Source of the DNA: Erysipelotrichaceae bacterium
GTDB taxonomy: Bacteria > Bacillota_I > Bacilli_A > Erysipelotrichales > Erysipelotrichaceae
Length of the DNA: 64,000 bases
Reading direction: 5' to 3'
NCBI GenBank assembly: GCA_017404205.1
Contig: JAFRCV010000012.1
Span: 1 to 64,000 of the forward strand
Shown: piece after piece, positions 62,421-64,000 of the stretch
Layout of the letters: every line of letters begins with the position of its first letter
How positions within the stretch are numbered: the stretch's first letter is position 1
Notes under the pieces: generated by a model
The model's input: the letters and a program-made list of their open reading frames with translations, nothing else
What the model was told of the DNA's origin: nothing
The model's database searches: none
Made by a program: the position numbers and the translations under genes

Positions 62421-63081
62421 GGTCTGGGTCTTCCTGAAGTATTAACTCGTAAGGGATTATTTCACCGTCTCTGCATGCCATCCAAGGCTTTTGTTGATGA
62501 GTATAGCTCACTATCTGTTTAGTGTCGATGTTTCTCCATTTTTTACAAATATCGTCTATCTCTTTTAATTCTTCTTTAGATAACAAATCAAATGTATTGT
62601 TAAAAGTTGCTGTCTTTATCGTAATCATGTTGGCTCCGCCAGAAAGACATTCAATTTGAATTTTCCCTTTATAGGCCAAATCTTCGGTTAATTCTAAAAA
62701 AGGATCAGCTAAAGGCCCATAGTCTTTGTGTCTATATAAAACACCAGACATTGGCTCAAGCGTATTATAAAAATGTCTAAAATCAGCGAAATATAATAGC
62801 TTAGCTAGCTTTGTTTTGGGTAAGCCACTCTTTTTGAATTTAGAAAGAATATATAAATACATTTGTTTAAACTTCTCAATGTTTTGAATCCCATAAAAAA
62901 ATTCTTCTACTGGTATACCATAAATATTCGCTAATTCATTTATTTGATTAATATCAGGCTCATTTTCATTTTTTTCCATTTTTATATATGTTTGTCTTGT
63001 TATACCAAGCTTGTCTGATATTTCTTGTTGAGAATAGTTAAATTTTTTTCGTAAAGAAATCAAATTATTAAAAACACTCAT
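62398..63081 (-). CDS. Panacea-domain antitoxin with N-terminal XRE HTH (PanA-like, DUF4065)
   Basis: AAGGAGG lies 8 bp before the ATG at 63081, giving 227 aa; an earlier start at 63144 has no RBS. Residues about 5-65 form a Cro/C1 helix-turn-helix (SLRKKFNYSQQEISDKLGITRQTYIKME). Residues about 80-220 match the Panacea/DUF4065 (SocA-like) domain: KTKLAKLLYFADFRHF and HKDYGPLADPF. Panacea proteins act as antitoxins that neutralise many unrelated toxins, and the HTH probably represses the operon. It overlaps the downstream partner by 23 bp. Family call is firm; function with this partner is inferred. Confidence 0.85.
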   Translation of the reverse strand: MSVFNNLISLRKKFNYSQQEISDKLGITRQTYIKMEKNENEPDINQINELANIYGIPVEEFFYGIQNIEKFKQMYLYILSKFKKSGLPKTKLAKLLYFADFRHFYNTLEPMSGVLYRHKDYGPLADPFLELTEDLAYKGKIQIECLSGGANMITIKTATFNNTFDLLSKEELKEIDDICKKWRNIDTKQIVSYTHQQKPWMACRDGEIIPYELILQEDPDHVDTPIT

Positions 63082-63115
63082 TATAATAGCCTCCTTTTTT
63101 ATGTAAATTAATTTT

Positions 63116-63152
63116 AACATATCTATGTTAATAAATATATACAAATATGTAT
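63116..63152. promoter_or_regulatory. Operator candidates of the toxin-antitoxin operon
   Basis: AACATA-TC-TATGTT (63116-63129) and ATACA-AATA-TGTAT (63139-63152) are two dyads just upstream of the antitoxin start. A minus-strand extended -10 (TGTTAAAAT) overlaps the first. This is the usual layout for autorepression by an XRE protein. Confidence 0.6.
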
Positions 63153-63168
63153 TTAAATATATTAAGTT

Positions 63169-64000
63169 TTAGTACTCAATTACTATAAAATGCTGATTAT
63201 TATTTTCTAAACTATTGAATAATATATTAACAGAATAATTATTTATGTTTTCTTTTTTATAATTATTTTTAATATATTCATAGTCACCATCAAAATAATG
63301 AGCCATTAATAAGCCAACATTCTCATCTTCAAAGAAATCACTATTTGTAAAATAGCTCAATGAATTATTTTGTATATCTATTCCATCTATCTTAATTTGT
63401 TTAGAATTATATTCAATTTGATTATCACTTATATTTAAGATGCCATATCTATTACCATACATTAAATAAGAGCCATTTGCGATATCAACAATTCCATCTT
63501 CTTGCTTAATGTGTTGTATATGCATATGCCCTGACATATTCAATTTAACATCATATTTCTTGTATAGACTAACTAGTTTGTCCACATTATCAATTACATA
63601 TCCATTTTTAAATAATTCATTATGAACTAATAAATTGTGATGAGTAAAAGATATTACTTTTAATTCATTCTCTTTAGCATATTTAAGCATTTCTTCAACC
63701 CAAACAAGTGTTCTATCGCTTAAATACCCACCACCTAAATTTTGATTATTGGAATCATTATATCTACATTTTGTTGTATCAAGCATTAAACACATTATCT
63801 TTTCATTAGCTATATAAGCGTATGATAAGCTATCTTTATCTTGATATAAAGAATCATAACCGTTATCTTTAAATAATTCCTTAAATGATTCATTATCAAC
63901 ATTTTCAACTTTATAACTCATATCATTAATAAAAGAATATGTGTTTTGAATATATAAGTCATGATTGCCTGGTATGACTAATACTTGAGTGTTAATCTTA
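63169..64000 (-). CDS. Calcineurin-like metallophosphoesterase, cut by window end
   Basis: The open frame does not start at the internal Met at 63921: it continues to the window edge and contains VIPGNHDLYIQNTYSF, whose GNHD is a core metal-binding motif of this superfamily. Further motifs are SFTHHNLL and the GHMHIQHI (GHxH) site. At least 276 residues are present; the N-terminal D-x-H and GD motifs would lie beyond the window. The C-terminal part (about 90 aa after GHMH) has no known domain that I recognise. Such enzymes hydrolyse phosphate mono- or diesters. The substrate is unknown. Confidence 0.88.
   Translation of the reverse strand, partial: KINTQVLVIPGNHDLYIQNTYSFINDMSYKVENVDNESFKELFKDNGYDSLYQDKDSLSYAYIANEKIMCLMLDTTKCRYNDSNNQNLGGGYLSDRTLVWVEEMLKYAKENELKVISFTHHNLLVHNELFKNGYVIDNVDKLVSLYKKYDVKLNMSGHMHIQHIKQEDGIVDIANGSYLMYGNRYGILNISDNQIEYNSKQIKIDGIDIQNNSLSYFTNSDFFEDENVGLLMAHYFDGDYEYIKNNYKKENINNYSVNILFNSLENNNQHFIVIEY

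Overview
The window is AT-rich bacterial DNA that reads cleanly with the standard code: conserved Trp residues are TGG, and ftsA and rlmN end in TGA. A dcw-type ftsA-ftsZ pair, a rpmB / rpe-prkC-stp-rlmN-rsmB-priA housekeeping block, cre-like sites, Gram-positive signal and lipoprotein peptides and many arabinan/xylan-type GH43 enzymes suggest a fermentative Firmicutes/Bacilli-lineage (Erysipelotrichales or Mollicutes-like) gut bacterium. This placement is inferred from gene content only.

Layout. 1-1.9 kb: the tail of a serine recombinase and a Schlafen/AlbA-type ATPase-like protein whose promoter lies inside 11-bp iterons. 1.9-4.3 kb: ftsZ and ftsA. 4.4-12.3 kb: rpmB and the rpe-to-priA block, which lacks the rsgA, def and fmt often found there. 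12.3-20.9 kb: two very small peptide genes (37 and 46 aa) sharing a leader-like motif, a GH43 frame separated from a 1133-aa secreted protein only by an in-frame TGA, an ABC exporter and an S26-peptidase/nucleotidyltransferase fusion. 21-46.7 kb: about 21 tightly packed minus-strand genes that look like one ~25.7-kb operon, running from an alpha/alpha-barrel glycosidase, a sugar ABC importer and two lipoprotein GH43s through a sugar-acid pathway (metallo-hydrolase, SDR, flavoprotein, IlvD/Edd dehydratase, KDG kinase, KDPG aldolase), FdrA/DUF1116/DUF2877, an acetate-kinase-like enzyme, LarA, EtfBA and a GlcD-type dehydrogenase to a PqqD-like protein. 46.7-61.8 kb: a divergent sugar-sensing regulator with an unusual domain order, a 2578-aa membrane-anchored surface protein, galM-like, msmK-like, an SGNH lipoprotein and a second GH43/glycosidase pair. 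62-64 kb: a Panacea-type toxin-antitoxin pair and a metallophosphoesterase cut by the window end.

How it may work together. Surface proteins and exported GH43s would bind and trim a plant polysaccharide; the ABC importer (with MsmK as a likely ATPase) takes up oligosaccharides; cytoplasmic glycosidases release sugars. The long operon contains no isomerase/kinase route but has an oxidative one. My main hypothesis is that the FdrA-DUF1116-DUF2877 set, known as a three-subunit oxamate carbamoyltransferase when beside carbamate kinase, here cleaves a 2,4-diketo sugar acid phosphorolytically to pyruvate plus an acyl phosphate. The divergent acetate kinase would then make ATP, and LarA/Etf/GlcD would oxidise the resulting 2-hydroxy acid (lactate or glycolate). 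A second candidate system is the small-peptide / PqqD / S26-nucleotidyltransferase / ABC exporter set, which resembles a RiPP-like peptide pathway.
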